DNA from: CAYNNP01 sp964398215
Lineage (GTDB): Bacteria > Planctomycetota > Planctomycetia > Pirellulales > Pirellulaceae
Length of the DNA: 64,000 bases
Direction: 5' to 3'
Assembly: GCA_964398215.1 (NCBI GenBank)
Contig: CAYNNP010000005.1
Location: 1 to 64,000, forward strand
Notes under the pieces: generated by a model
What the model saw: the letters and a program-made list of their open reading frames with translations, nothing else
Told to the model about the DNA's origin: nothing
Database searches by the model: none
Made by a program: the position numbers and the translations under genes
In this document: positions 8,604-23,600 of the stretch, piece after piece
How positions within the stretch are numbered: position 1 is the first letter of the stretch
How the letters are laid out: every line of letters begins with the position of its first letter

Positions 8604-11600
8604 TTATACCAAGTCGCTAAGAACCTGATCAACAGCTTCTTCAAGTGAATCGTCCTCCGGGTCGTCCACAATCGAATCAACGATTACTGGGTTCACACCG
8701 CGTACAAAATCATGCGATCCGAACAGCTGGTCAGCTTTCGATTCCTCGCTCAAAACACTGACCTGTGGCGTTTCTAGAACCTCAATCTGTTCCCTTTCGA
8801 TCAGTTCACCCTGGGCAAACTGCTCCAGCTGTTGAGTCAGCAATTCGTTGATCACTAGCAAAACATCCAGCGACGTGATCGTCAAACTTCCGTTGACATC
8901 GTAGAAGTTTGGCCCACGCTCACCAGGCTGGACGTCAATGACTGTGCCGTTACCGTCGGCCAATCGGTTGATGATCAACAACGCATCCAAGGCCGTGACC
9001 TCACCATTCGCATTCACATCATCGAAATCGAAGGGATTCTGCAGATTGCTTGCAACAACAGTCACATCGACAGCGGTGTCAATTCCACGCCGCCCTTGAG
9101 AATCAGCAACGCTGTAATCAAAGGAGTCCGAACCAATGAATCCAATGTTGGGAGTGTAGAGAATAGAACCATCTGCTTGCAGTTCTGCGATCCCATTGGA
9201 TGGGCCGGACTCGATTCGCACCGAAGTCGGATCTGCGTTGGCGGTATCGTTTGCCAATACTGCGATCGTGACCGGGTTATCCACAAACGTGCCAGCAATA
9301 TCACCAGCTGTCGCCGGCGCCTCCCCAACATCCAAAGTAACCAAAGCCTCTTCGCTTTGTTGACCAAGTTCATCTGCAACGGTGTACCTAAAGGCATCCG
9401 GACCCAGGAAACCGGCTTCTGGAACGTATGTAAGAGTTCCGTCTTGTTGCAAAGTCAGGGCACCATTCTGTGGTTGTAGCGTGATGATGATTGATGATGG
9501 GTCAATCGTTCCATCAACATCCACATCGTTGCTGAATAGATCTAGCGTGGATACGGCATCTGATGCAACCAGCAACTGATCTGGCGTCAGCAGTGGCGCG
9601 TCATTCACACCCTCAATGGTCAGTATCACATTTGCCGTTGGCGGGTTGGGGCTGTTGGAACTATCGATGACACCGTAACTAAAGCTATCTACGACTGACT
9701 CTCCTGGCGACAGTTCCTGGAGAGTTGGCGCGGTGCTTGGGTCATAGGTGATCTGATTGGTGGTCGAATCAAACGTGACGGTCGCACCCAAACTGGAGAT
9801 TTGCTGCGGCGGCATGCTGATCGTCAAGAATTCAGCAGGGTTGCTTGCCAAATCAGGATCAAGATCGTTGGACAACAGGTCAGCAGCATCGATCGTAAGA
9901 ACCGTATCTTCATCGGTGTTGATAAAGTCATCTGCAGGAACTGGAACATCAGATATTTCATTGATAGTTATGTCCAATGTTGCCGGAGCAGATTGGCCTC
10001 CCAGCGAATCAATCGCCGTAACAACAATGGATACGCTTCCGCTTGCGTCCGGAGCTGCTGTGAATGTAAGCGTTCCGTCGGCCGCGATTGCAGGCCCAGC
10101 AGAAAACAGACTTTCTCCGCCCGGAGGAACAGCCAAAGTAAACTCAGTAATTGTCTGCTCAGTTTCTTCACCAATGCCGGGCGAAATATTAGTAGCCCAT
10201 ACAGTGGAGAACGCCCCGCTGTCTTCGTCAACGACCACTGGGCTACCGGCTGTAAACGTTGGTGGGTCATTGTCTGGATTGACCGTAACAGTAAACGTGT
10301 GAGTCACCGAGTTGAGATCACCATTGGCTGGATCATTTGGGCCATCGTCAGTGAAGGTTGCCACGTAAGTAGCGACCCCATTCTGGACTCCAGTCGTTTC
10401 CAAATTCAGCGTCGCATTGCTACCAGAAATCTCCACGGTCGGAGTTCCAGTCAAGATGCTTGGGTCGCCGCTATCAAACGCAATGTCAATTGATACGCTC
10501 TGGCTGTTCAGTTCGTCCTGGGCACCAATTGGTCCAGCTAAGATGCCGTTGACCCAAGCTGGAATCGACAAGACGCCTTGGTCTTCCTGGACAACGATAT
10601 CGTCACCACCGCTGAATACCGGAGCATCATTCACTGGCAAAACTTCGACGATTACTGTTACGTCTGTCGTGGCCGGATCGTCAAACCCAACACCACCGGT
10701 CCCCAAGTTCACGGACTGACCGTTGTCGACTATTTGATACACGAACTGGTCGGTGCCTACGAAGTGATCATTTCTTTCGTAACGATAGTGTGTGATATCG
10801 CCATTGCCGTCAGTGACGGGCACCAACGTGGCGCCTTGGGCAGTCGTTGTTGGCACAGATGCAATACTGAGCGTTTGGTTTCCGCCAGGTGTGATATCGG
10901 CCGCTTCGTTGGGCGGGCCAACCAAAAACGCACCCAACAGATCACCCGATGTCGCGCTGGCGTCAGCAGGAATATCCAGAGCCGAATCCTCATCGACGGT
11001 AAAGCTCAGCGAATCGATCGCAGATGGGCGAATCACTGGCGAATCGTTCACAGGGCGGATCGCGATCGTAAACGACTCTGTGGCTGACCTGTTGATGTCG
11101 CCACGGTTCACAATGTCCGCGCCATCGTCTTGTAAAAACACATCGAACACGAATTCACCATAGACGTCTGGTGCCGGTTGATATTCCAAGACACCTCCTG
11201 TGTTCAGCGTTGGGCTTTGCAAGAAATACAGTCCGATGTCTGCAATTGGAAAGTTTGATGGAGTTACGTTGAACTCAATCGTTTGGCCACTAACGCGACT
11301 GTTCTCGTCTTCCGCAGTTCCAATTGGTCCGGCAGCGATCCCATTTGCAAATCCGTTGACTGTTTCAATGCCCGCTCCAGCATCCGCCTCTAGAATCTCG
11401 ATGAAATCGTTCGCGATCGAAAAGACCGGGGCATCGTTGACAGGCCGCAAACTCAAACTGACTTGATTGGTTGCAGTGAGTTCATCATCTACCAAACGGC
11501 CAGCCGCAATCGAAAAGGTCTCTTCGCCGCTCGTGCTGCTATCGATCACGCTGTAGGTAAACGAATCATCAATGCCGATCGCCGAGTTGTAATCAACAGG

Positions 11601-14600
11601 CGGCGTGTATTCCAAAACCGGCGAGGCTCCTGAAGAATTCAGGACCAATGTTCCGCCCAATGTTGTTTGCGATGGGAAATTCAACAGCGAAAGAACCTGT
11701 GATCCTCCCAGCGACGAGTCTAATTCATTCCCAGGACCAGCAACGAACAAGTCCAGTATGCCCGGCGCAACAAATCCGGTGGCTCCGAGATTGGCATTCA
11801 ATGGAATGATGAACGGCTGAGAAGTATCACCGCCTACTGACGTGTTGTCTTCTTTTAGTCCGTAAGTGATCACGCCAGCATTATCAATCGAGTATCGACG
11901 ATCGGCAGACGTTGCGTCCGATGTTCCCGCCAAAGCAGCGTTGATTCGCGGCCGGTCGTTCACAGGACGCACGTTGAGCGTAAAGCTCACACGTTCAGTT
12001 TCCGGAACGAAGCCTGGTGTAATCGAATCCACATCGGTCACATCAATCACAATCGTTGCATCACCGAACGCATCGGGGCTTAGGAACAGTGACAACGTTC
12101 CATCAGCGGCAACCACAGGATCTTGCCGGAACAAATCTGCTGGTACTGTCGACGCGCCTTCCACATAGTCGAAACGAACAGTTTCGCGAATCTGCTCATC
12201 GAGCGCTGTAGCAGGCCCTGGCAAGATGTTAGCGGCCCACGCGATCAGTGTTTCGCCATTATCGTCACGTTCAGAAACTTCCACCGTGTCTTGAAAGTCA
12301 AACTGTGGAGCGTCATTTTCATTGTCCGCAGTCAAACTAACAGTGATCGTCGCTGGCTCAGAACGTTGATCACCCAGATCAACAACGAGATCCGCGCCGC
12401 CACTCAAAGTACCTGAGCCTGGAATGGTTACGATCCCATCATCCGCAATCACGTAGCTGAACTCATCGCCAGGAATGAATGGTGCTCGCTGGTTGTAGTC
12501 CAAGGCCGGCACGTAGGTACCAGTTGTGAATGCTCCACTGACAAAATTCAATGTCACCGTGGCTCCGGTTGACGTCGTGATCGTCGCCGCCCCCGTACCA
12601 CCGGTCAGGTCATCGACATCGACAGTCTCATCCGCGTCCGCGAATGCTACTACCCTTAGTGTTTGTTCATTTTCGTCGAAAGGCGCGGGAGGCAATGGGG
12701 AAAGATTGGTTGGCAACGCAGGCGGACTGGAATTCAACAGATCGCTGGCCGTGAAAGTAACCACGTTGTCTTCGATCCCTTGCAAGGAACGGTCAAAGGT
12801 CACTGGTGGATCATTTACTGGTTCCACCAAGATCATCACCGTGGCTCTGGACGCATTGTTCAATCGGCTAATCACACGCCCACCCGTAGCGTCTTCATCG
12901 ATGCCACGATCCAATGCGCTGTACTCAAATGAATCGAGCCCAAACACGTTCTCTGGTGGCGTGTAGCTCAGATTTCCATCGTTCAGCAAGCGTACGTTTC
13001 CGCCCAATGTCGTCGTAAACGCGATCGGTGCAAGCGCCAGTTCACCATCATTCAGGCCGTTCAATTCGTCGCCCGCCGTGGCAGGACCGACCGCATCGTT
13101 AGCGAACAAGAAGGCTGCAGGAATGATCAAAGTTTGATCTTCCGCCGGTGATTCAGATGAGAACATTGTCCAGATCGGATCGCCTGTAACAATCACATCG
13201 TCTGACAAAATCGGATCATCATTCTGTGGCCGCACCAAAACCGTGATGCCTGCCGTTACAGTCTCTGGCCCTGTGAACTGAAAGCCGCCTTGTGGCAGTA
13301 TTGCTACGCCATTGTCCGAAACAGTGAAATCAAAAGCATCCACAGAGCGGGCACCACCAGACAACGGGTTGTCGGCGTTGTAGTCAGTCGCGGGTCGATA
13401 GACGAAATCTACCAAGAATCCGTTGGCGTCGAAATTCAACGACTCGACTTGGCCATTTTCTGTATCAAACGATGTCTGCGAACCAGCGTTCGCAGCATTA
13501 ACGGTAACGCCACCGGCGACATTCAGCGAAATCACCCGCAGGTTGGGATTATCTTGAAACGATTCGTTGAACGGGGCGCCCAATACTGCGTTGCCATGCC
13601 CGACAGCTCCAACAAGCAACTCATTTGCGGTGATCACAAACGGTACGTCTTCCAATGTCTCGAAACTGAAGTCGTTCGCGCCAGGTTGATCGTTAACCGG
13701 ATCAACAACCAGAGTCACCACTGCTGGAGTGACACTGGATTTTGGATTCGGCGTTGACGTACCGTCGATCGCCACATCGATACCAGCATCCTGAATTGAA
13801 TATGTAAACGAATCCAGACCAAAGAAATCGACCACAGCCGAATAATCTAGCACGATATTGCCGGCAAAGTTGACCGTGATGGTGGCACCGCGGTTGGTAA
13901 CTGCCGGCAGAGAACTGACGTCAATCGAGATACCAGCATCGTGCCCGTTGGCGTTTGAGTCTTCGTCGTCACCAGCAGTATTGCCAGCGGTGTCGTTACC
14001 GAGCAACAGAGTGTTGACATCAATCACCACGACACCTTCTTCTTGGAGTGGAGCTCCAATCGTAGCGGAATCGAGAAAGTCATTGTTCGCAATCGGCGCG
14101 TCGTTCTGCGCTCGAACCGTAACTGTTACTGTTGCGGTTGTGATCTCGGGTGCTGGTTGTGGCACAGCAAGACTACCATTGGGCAATGTTGTTCTGCCAT
14201 CGTCAGCGACCGTATAAACCAATGTGTCAATCGACGGCAAAGAACCAGCAGCGTTCAACGCAGGATTGAATTGATTGTAGTCCTCTGATGGCCGATACGT
14301 GACACTTGCAATCTCTCCCAGCAGCACTTGGACTTCCAAAGTACCTGCCACGACAAAGGAACCGTTCGGATCTTGAACAAAACTATCTGCGGTGTAGGTA
14401 CCGTTGATCACAGAGGTCGGATCTGACGGATTCGATAGCGGGACAATGTCTACTAGGCTGCCAGTCGCGCCAGTCGCAGCCAATTGCACGACGCTCAACC
14501 CCTGTTCCAGCTCATCAAATGGGCTGACTCGCAACGCCACATCGGCTTGCTGTAGAGCACCGGTCAGTAGATCGGCGGAAGTAATCACAGACACCGGCGC

Positions 14601-17600
14601 GCCATTTGTGTCACTCGGTTCCAGTACTGTGAATTCATGATCAATCGCGACTGGCACGTCATTCACCGGCGTTACATTCAGTGTCACGGTACCCAGCGTG
14701 CTACTTCTTACCGGCAACGTAACACCATTGACGATCTGGAATCCTTGGATCTGATACACAAACGTGTCCGAACCGAAAAAATCCTCGTCTGGAAGATATG
14801 AAAACGCACCTGTCGATTCATCGAAACTGCCCAGCGTCCCATTGGAAACACCCGACTGAATAACGTAAGTCAGTCCAGAACCAACAAGGGTGTCATTGGT
14901 GGCAACGTTACCAATGAACGGAGTCCCTGGGTCTTCCTGTAAAACCAACACATCATCGGTCGGTTCAGGAATCAATGTACTGGCAATCAAGATTTCGTAA
15001 TCTTCAACTTCGCCACCAATCTCAAATCCATCGATTGTGGTTCCCGCTTCAGTCGTCAAGCGGAAACGCGCTTGGCGTGTCGCCAGATCACCAGGCAACG
15101 TCAGAGACGACGGCGTGAAAATAGTGAGGCGATTTTCGCCATCGGTAACAACCTGATCAACGAAGACTTGTTCTGACGGATCCAAATAATCACCGTCGCC
15201 ATTGAAGTCGACCCAGGCGTTCAAGTAACCACCGCCTTGAGTGGTCACCACGATATCAGATCCATCCAATGCCTGTGGATTCAAGAAATCCAGAAACTCT
15301 CCGGTTGATGGTTCAACAAGTAAGTTTTCGACAATGTTACCTGCAACGTTCACCGGACCGATACCGATGCCGTCCTCATCGTCTTCGCCTCGTAGTACCA
15401 GTTCTGTCTCACCAGCATTGTGGATTGCCGTCGCTTGGATATCGAAACTGAGGAACGCAGCGTTCATTTGATTGGCGAGTTGTTCGACGATCTGTGCGAT
15501 CGTTGCACCTGTCGGGTAGCTCACAGGAACTCGACCAAGCGACACGGGGCCGCCATTCTCGGTCAACTCAAAAACAACCGTTCGATTACCAGTTGTGATT
15601 TCGATGTTGTCACCTGGACTTGGCAGCGAATCCAACTGGACAACAACCCGATTTTCTGGAGCGAGCGAAACCGTGAACGGACCATCGCCCAGACTTAAAA
15701 TGTTTCCATCAACGCCAACAACGCGATCAAAGTCGTCAGTGCCAAAACCAGCCGAATCAGTTTCGCCGTCGATATACGTTCCCAATCGAGGAACTGCACC
15801 ATCTACCAACGCGTGCCTTGCACCATCATTTGCCAAAACGGTACCGAACGAATCCGTGTTGTCACCAAAATCGATCTCGACCAACGGCATGATGATGGTG
15901 AACGCGGTTGATCCATCATCACGATTACTGCGCAAACGATTGCCGGCTCTGTCAGCAATCGCCGTGTTGTTTAGCGTAATTGTATAGACACTGGTGGGAT
16001 CCCAAAGACCCGCGAGTGGTGTCAGAAGCAAAATCCCCGTCAGCGGATCGTAGCCCACTGTGTAGTCAACACCTTCTTCCAGCAACCAATCGTTTTCGCG
16101 CACCTCCACTGAATTCGTCGATACCGTTATGTCGGTTGGATCATCGACAGTCAGCCCATTAACCCCGGTTCCTTGGACAGGGAAATTAGGTCCGGGGCCA
16201 TCCCCCAAAAAGATGGTGAATTGCTCTTGGATCTGGTCCGTCAACTGCAGGAATGTGTCATTAGGATCAATGTCGCTACCGTCGATCGCATTGTCGGTTG
16301 GACTGACCAAAACGGCGTAAGGTGTTTCAAAATCAGCGCGGTCGATTGCACCACGGTCCCTAAAGATCGTCGATCCACTACCGCCCGCTGTTCCACCCGA
16401 ATCAACACGCAGTTGACCAAAGACATCCCGTTCCGGTGCAATGATCGGTGACGCAGGGACTCCCAGTTCGGTTTTGAATATCAAATAATTGAACCGATCT
16501 TGTTCGGTGTTTTGCGAACTATCAACAGCAAGCGAATTTGCATCCAGGTAGTAATTGCCGTTCGCCGCATCGGTAAACAACGGACTTCCATCGCCAATGA
16601 TGAATGCGGTGCCGACAACTCCATTGTTCATGTTGTCTTGGAAGAAATTGCTGCGGACGACAGTTCCAATTCCATTGTCAACGATTCCCGTATTCAAATT
16701 GGCTAACAGGTTATTGAAGATCGTTGGACTTGCGCGCCCGTCAACAACAATCCCTGTTCCAGTGCCATCGTTAGTGATCGTGTTGTTGATGATCCGCCCA
16801 AATGGCAACGCAGCATTTCCGTCTGCGGTTGTTTCACCAGCAAACCGAATCCCGCTTGATCCAGCAATCACGTTGTTTTCAATCACAATCCCAGGAACCA
16901 GTTGCTCATCGTCTGCTGGCAACGTTGGGAAGTTGATGAAGGCCCCACCGCTGCCCTGCGATCCAGGCTCAACGTTGATTCCAAAGTTTACCGAATCAGT
17001 GATCGTGTTCGAGTGAACAATGAATGCACCTTGTGGCCGAACTCGGTTTTGATCAGCCTGCAGAGCTGTGTTTCCTTGGTACACACGGATATTATCGACA
17101 AACGACCGTCCAGAGCCACCGTGTACCCACACGAATTCAGGATCCGTTGATCCGAATGAGAATCTGGCTGTCGTGTACTGAGAATCATTATTCGGCACAT
17201 TAATTTGCTGTGATAAACCGTCAATCAAAAACGCAAAACCTTCTCCGTCTGACGTCGCGTAGTCAAACTCGATCACGCCGGCTGCTGGGGCTGTTGCAAT
17301 ACCAAGATCAGCTAGCGACGCTTGGAAGGTTGAAGGGATTGGGAATGCATTAGAGGCTGATTCTAAACTCAGCGTACCCGTGAACGGATTGGTTGATGTT
17401 ACCGACCATGGCACTAACGCATTCAAAGCAGGAATAGCGGACCCTGGCTCGAAATCAATCACCGATTCTAAAATGGTATCCGAGGCATCCGCGCCAATCG
17501 CGCTGGTAATGTGCCGGTCATCTGGTGTGAAAACTGCGGCAACACGCGCATTGCCAAGTGCGTCCAATGCTAAATGATTCTCGTTTTGGCGAATTTCCAA

Positions 17601-20600
17601 TTGATAGTTACCAACTGAGATCGATGGCGAGACACTGTCCACAATCGTTGCTGTGTTGGCCGGAGCATTCGAAATCGACTCACCGCGGTTGGCGAAACCG
17701 ATAATAATGTCATCAATGTAGAATCCTTCGTTGGCATTGTTGGTGCTTCGAATTGATTGGCTGCCACTGTTTTGTTGTGGCCCTGCGGTATCAAACTCAA
17801 ATCGCAGCGTAAGTGTGTCTTCACCTGCAAATTCTGCCAAATCGAATCGAGCTTGACGCCAGGCTCCATCACTCTCGTGAAGTCGCGGATTATTGCCTCC
17901 TCTGTTAATCGCAACATTTTCCCAATGGCCAGCATTATCTATATCGGGAAATAGCTCTGTAGAGATGAACACGTTGGCATAATCACCTGCCGCAGCATTG
18001 TCCCCATCAAGGAAATAATTGAAGTACAGCACCGGTTCATCATCTTCGTCGAAGTCTGCCAAGCTAAACGAATCAGACACCAAGTCGCCACTTGCCCCAC
18101 CAGGAAAGTTGTAGTTCGTTCCAAGATCGTTATTCGTGGCTAAGTCGGCTGCAACCTGTGGATTCAAGATCCCACGCTGGGTGCCTGCTGTTTCATAGCC
18201 AAAGTAGAAACTTGTATTACCAGCTACCGCGCCGCGTGATCCATCGGGCGCTTGCGGAATGCCATGGCCCGGGTTTCCGCCGCGATTTGTTGTTGTATGC
18301 CAAAGATTAAAATCAAGTGGCGAAAACGCCAAACCTGTGCTCGCGCCAATAATCCTGCGGCTAGCCACCGGTGTTAGGCCGTCAAATTCAAAAACGTCGC
18401 CGTCAGATGCTAAAACGAAGTGTCGATTCGCAAAGGCACCTTGTTCGACATTCTGTGGACCAAGAGTAATCGCTTGAAAGGAATCATTGAACACTACATC
18501 GTCAGTCACCACTGCATCGCTGTCTCGCAGCTCAATCACCTCGCCGTCATCCGTCACCGCAATAAGATCTGTGCCCGCGTACTGGCTGTATGCGATTCCT
18601 GTAATTTCATCATACGGAGTTCCGCCGCCACCAGTGAAAACATACACCCCCTCCGGATCCGTGTTCGTCGCTTCGGTAAACGGCGATCCACTGTCCAGGG
18701 TTGCTTCCAAAAGCATGCCAAAATCTGTATTGAATTCATCAATGATGTCTTGTGCGGTGGCCGTTGTTCCGATCGCAACCGAAAATGCATTGCCAACCCT
18801 ATTTACCGCTACGTTCGCGTTGGGAGTCGGCGCCAAAATTTCAAGGGTGAAAGAGTTACCTTCCACGCCTGGAACTCGCGACTCTAGCCGAATCCTTGAA
18901 GGGGTCGTGCCGTCATTGATACCAATTTCTAAGTCTGCATGCGTTACCGTTGAGGACTGAATTTTCCCAACCAAAGTATAATCTGTATCGCCATCGCTTC
19001 GGCGGAACAGATAGTTTTCTACGACGTCGCCGTTATCCGGGAATCTTTCATGTGCCACAACGATCTCGTCGTAGATCCCAGCTCCATTGCGGTCGTACGT
19101 TAGCGCCGTTGGAGTTGTCGTGCCGGATCCAATTATATAGGGAACCACCCCATCAAATGTCCGTGCACTCTCACTGACGATGGTATCGGGATTCAGAGTG
19201 TGGATTTGGCCATTAGCCAAACCAAATACCTCCGCATCCGACCGGACGGCCAAATCGATTAGGTTAGGAAGTTGCCCAACGCGTGTCTGGTCGTTGTCTC
19301 CAACACCAATACCATTCCATTTGTTGGTTACTACCGTACCGTTGTTAGTTGCTCCAAACGCAACAACGTCACCTAAGTCGAATACATCAATATGGCTGTC
19401 CACACCAATCGAGGACCCTACCGGAGTGTTGTTGATATCGAAAATACCAGCTGCTTGTATTGGGCTGACTAGAGATCCACCCGATTCATATCCTTGTTCC
19501 CCGATGTGATCTTCAACAACTCGCTGAACAGAATTGATCGGCTCAATTCGCAAGCCTGGATTCGTTGCGTTACCGTTGATCACACCGTCCAGTACTGCCG
19601 GCACACGCCCACTCATCACGGCAACGAAATAGTTCTGAACTCCCTGTGAAGGAGCCCGAAGCGTGATAGGACCAATGAAAGCGTCCCCGCTGTCAAAAGA
19701 ACCACGGCTCAGGTCCACTGGTGCTGCTGCTGAAACAACTTGATCGTCGACCGCTGCTGATGCACGCCCAAAATAGATCAACGAAGTGTCTTCAAAGACC
19801 GCGATGTTTGTGTCTGGACGAACCAGCCCATCTGCAAAATCAAGATCAAACGTCACCGATAACAAGCCATCGGCTGTATTCTCCGCCAAGTGCTGAACAC
19901 CAAGCTGGGCGGCTGGGATTTCGTACCAATCGACATCTGCCCCAGAATCCAGCGACCCCGAGATGCCGATCGCACCAATGTCGGTTGCAAAAAGATTGAC
20001 TAGCGTTTGCGCATTTGCTTGTAGGTTGTTGTTGCCGGCTTGCTCACCAGCCTCCGCTGCAAACGGACTGTGGGCAGGCAAACCACGTACATCGATACCT
20101 GTGTTTGCAAAGCGAATATCGGCAAAACGGACTGTTGAACCAGGGAACTCTTGTACTTGATTCAAACGAATCTGCATCGTGTACCTACCGCTTGTCTGCC
20201 CGTCCAAACTCGTTGGGCTGGTGCCAGCACTGCGCACGCGAACAAAGTAGGTTGACTCCTGAGTTGACGACCCTTGCAAGACGTAACGCAAGCCCGCATC
20301 GCGTGGGTTTTGCGAATAGTGGTCGCCGCCCAGTAATTCTACTTGCGTCAAATCCTCTGCGTTCAATGTCCCAGCAAGGGTTGGGTCATTGGACTGGATC
20401 GACCGAGCTAAAACCGTGCCCGCGATATTCACGACCTCGATCACCGTGTCCAATGCAAAATCGGTTCGGTCAATATCGATCCAGACTTCGGTACCGGGTG
20501 TCGCATCAAAACTATATACATCAACGTCCGACGTGTCGTCCGGACTGATGAAACCAGTAACCTCGAATCCCAATCGACGATTCTCATCACCGCTCAGCTC

Positions 20601-23600
20601 ATTCGGTGCCAGCACGCCTAAGTGTTGGCTCTGCGTCGGCGTCTCATTGATGCTGTTGCCACCGGTCAAGGGACTCTCAAGTTCCTGTTGGACTTCAACA
20701 TTTCGATCGTTGCTGAATTCGTCGAACAACAGCCCTCTCCAAGCAGCTGGCGTTGCCGTTTCTCCGTTATTGTTGGTATCAAGTGACAATTCACCATCGG
20801 GGCGGAACCCAGCTCCAACAGAATCATCATCTATCGATGTGATCACAACAGGATGCAGTGGCGCTCCCAATACTTGGAGTGTGCCGCCAACGCGATCGAC
20901 AAAGTCAAGCGGCGTACCGGTCGCTGTAAAACCAGAGTTAGCTCCATCAACTTTGATGACCAGACTGCCCTCGTTGCTACTCTGCAAGGTAAGTCCGCCA
21001 AATGTATGCAAGTTGTCAACACTGACTTCGCCACGCAGTACATGCACAACATCCGTGTCGTCCCAAACACCTTGTGTTGTCAATAGTTCACCACGAACAA
21101 CCAGTGCGTTGATGTCGTTGTCTTGAAATTCATTCAGTCGAACCAACGGACCTTGGTTTGTCGCAAACCGACTGTAAGAATCGATCGGGCCAGTCGAACG
21201 ACCTGTGTCCGGATTTGTCCGGAAATTCAATGCGCTGGCATTGATGTTGATCGCATCGCCGGCGTTGTTAATAAATTGGTTGTCCACAATGATTGGCTGA
21301 GCGCCACGGACATGAATGGTCGACGCAGTATTGCCACCGCGACCATTGCGTTCCGAACCAGCAGCTTGGCTGGCATTTGTCTCAAACAAACTGTTGGCAA
21401 TCCGCACGTCTGCTTGATGAATCTCAACTGCGTTGAATGATGCCGCCCCGCCCTCAACCGGCGTAACACCACCAGCAAAGGTGACGACGGCATTGTCGAT
21501 ACTGCCAACTGCCGATTGACCAAAGTAGATACCGCCCCAATCGCCAGGCAGCGGATTCGCGCCGCCACCATTGTTGTCAAACGAACCGCTGCCGCCATAT
21601 CGATCGTCAGAAAACGATGTCAAGATGATCGGAGCATTCTCGCTGCCTTCTGCAATCAGTGTCGCTCCGCCGCGTTCAACCTCAATCCTGGCATCGCTAA
21701 GCTTCAGAACTGTTCCACCGTCAATTTGCAACCGGCCTGCAGGTCGCGCCGTGAGCACTCCCGTTTCGGATTCAATCAAACCGCCGGCTGCACCAGAGAT
21801 GATCAGGTTTTCCGTCAACACGTGCACGATGTCATTATCATCAAACCGACCGCTGACATCCAAAGTGTCAATTGTCGAGCCCAATGCAGTTTCAACCCTA
21901 ACGAACAGCCCATCGATTGTATTGCCGTTCAAGAAATTGCCACGAATGGTCGGACCAATCCTTCCTAGCGAATCGTCAAAACTATTTGGGTTCGCAGAGA
22001 TCGCTGCATCACTTCCATCTTGAATCGTGTTGAACGATACGGTTGGTCGAGAATCAATCAAATGCACCGAAGAGAAAACAGATTCCGATCCGTCTACGAA
22101 GACCTGTCCACCACCATGTTGAATATCCGCGTGATTCACATAGTTCAAGAAAATGCCTTCCTTGTCAAAGTCCGAATCTTCTCGGAATACGATCCCACCA
22201 AAATCACCTGAAGACGGGGCAGGACCGTTGCCATCTGAGTCGCCTCCAGCAGTGTCATCGTGCCAGGATCGCAAGAAAACTCCTGCCTCGGGCGTTCCAA
22301 TCACTTGGATCGAACCTCCCAGGCGATTGATCGTTGACGTCGTCGCTCCAGCATCCAGGTTGGCACGCCGCAGCTTGATCAGGGTGCCCGTACCAATCAC
22401 TACATTCACACCCTGAGGAACGAAGAACTCGCCGCCATCCTCAAGCGCAAACCCCGATTGATCCAAACCGACTTCATAAGGAACGTTGTCACCCAGTGTT
22501 GTGAAATCACCATCAGCTCCAGCGTTTCCAACCACACGTACCACGTTCGGTGTCGTCAACAGTGACGGGGAGCCTTCGATGTCGATTTGTGCTGCATTGG
22601 CTATGTCGACAACACTGCCGTTCACTGTCGCTATCACCGCTGGAGACAGTTGACCGTTGGCTACGGCATCCCGAATCGCGGCGCGAATGGCGACTGCAAC
22701 ATCGTCTGCTGATGTTAGCAATGAAAGGTCAACAGGATTCGCTGCGGATGTGCCGAACTCAAATGTCACTGAATTGACGCCATCGCCAATCACAAACTGT
22801 TCACCATCAGCGATCGCAATTGCACCAGCCGCGGGCGCAACAATTCGATTGCCCGCTGCTTGCAATGCAGCATCGATTGTGTCGAACGGATCGCTAAGCG
22901 CACCAGTGCCTTGATCGCCAGGCGTCGTGTCCGCCAATTTATCAACAAACAAGGTGTTATTTGGAGCAGCGGCTTGAAACCAAAACGAATGTTGACCGCC
23001 GGGTACACCATCAGCGTCGCCATCAAAATCGGTCCCCTGCGAATCCTTCAATACTTGTCCAGAGTCGGATGTGAAGCGGAGCTGCAAATCGTACGCGCCG
23101 TCGGTGCGGCCACCTGAACCCGAATCCGCAAGCAAAGGATTGAAAGCGGTATTGCCTGTGCTGGTCACGCCAACAAAATAGGTGCCAGCATCTAAATGCA
23201 GATCAAGGAGAGAGTCGTCTCCGATGTACTGATCATTGCGAGCGACCAGTTCAATTTCACCTGAAGCAGTTTGCTGAAACAAGCTTAAGACTGTATTCAA
23301 ATGGCTTGGAGTTGCGAGCCTTTCTGCAAACGTCTCCGCTTCGAATCGCCCCGACTCTGCCAAGTCAAATTTGTACAGATCCACATCCGTGCTGTTTGGC
23401 GCAGCAATTCTTTGCAAGTGGACGACGTCATGGTTACCAGGCTGAACATCGAACCCTTGATTCGCATCATTGATACCCAGACTGTTGACTCCGGTTCCAT
23501 TGATACCACCCAACGTCGATGGCAGGTCGAATGCCAGCCCAAGGCCCAGCGAAATACCAATGTGATGGAACATTACATCCGTAAATTCGTCACCGAAAAA

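Noticed and set aside
9080..14960. Tandem repeats in the giant genes as a CRISPR or DNA satellite array
   Set aside because: The repetition is at protein level with strongly diverged DNA; no short identical repeats with spacers were seen.
20389..21126. 245-codon plus-strand frame, and many other 100-230 codon plus-strand frames inside the giant genes
   Set aside because: They lie opposite well-conserved paralogous domains; Ser/Thr/Pro/Arg-rich shadow composition; no ribosome sites or domain features.
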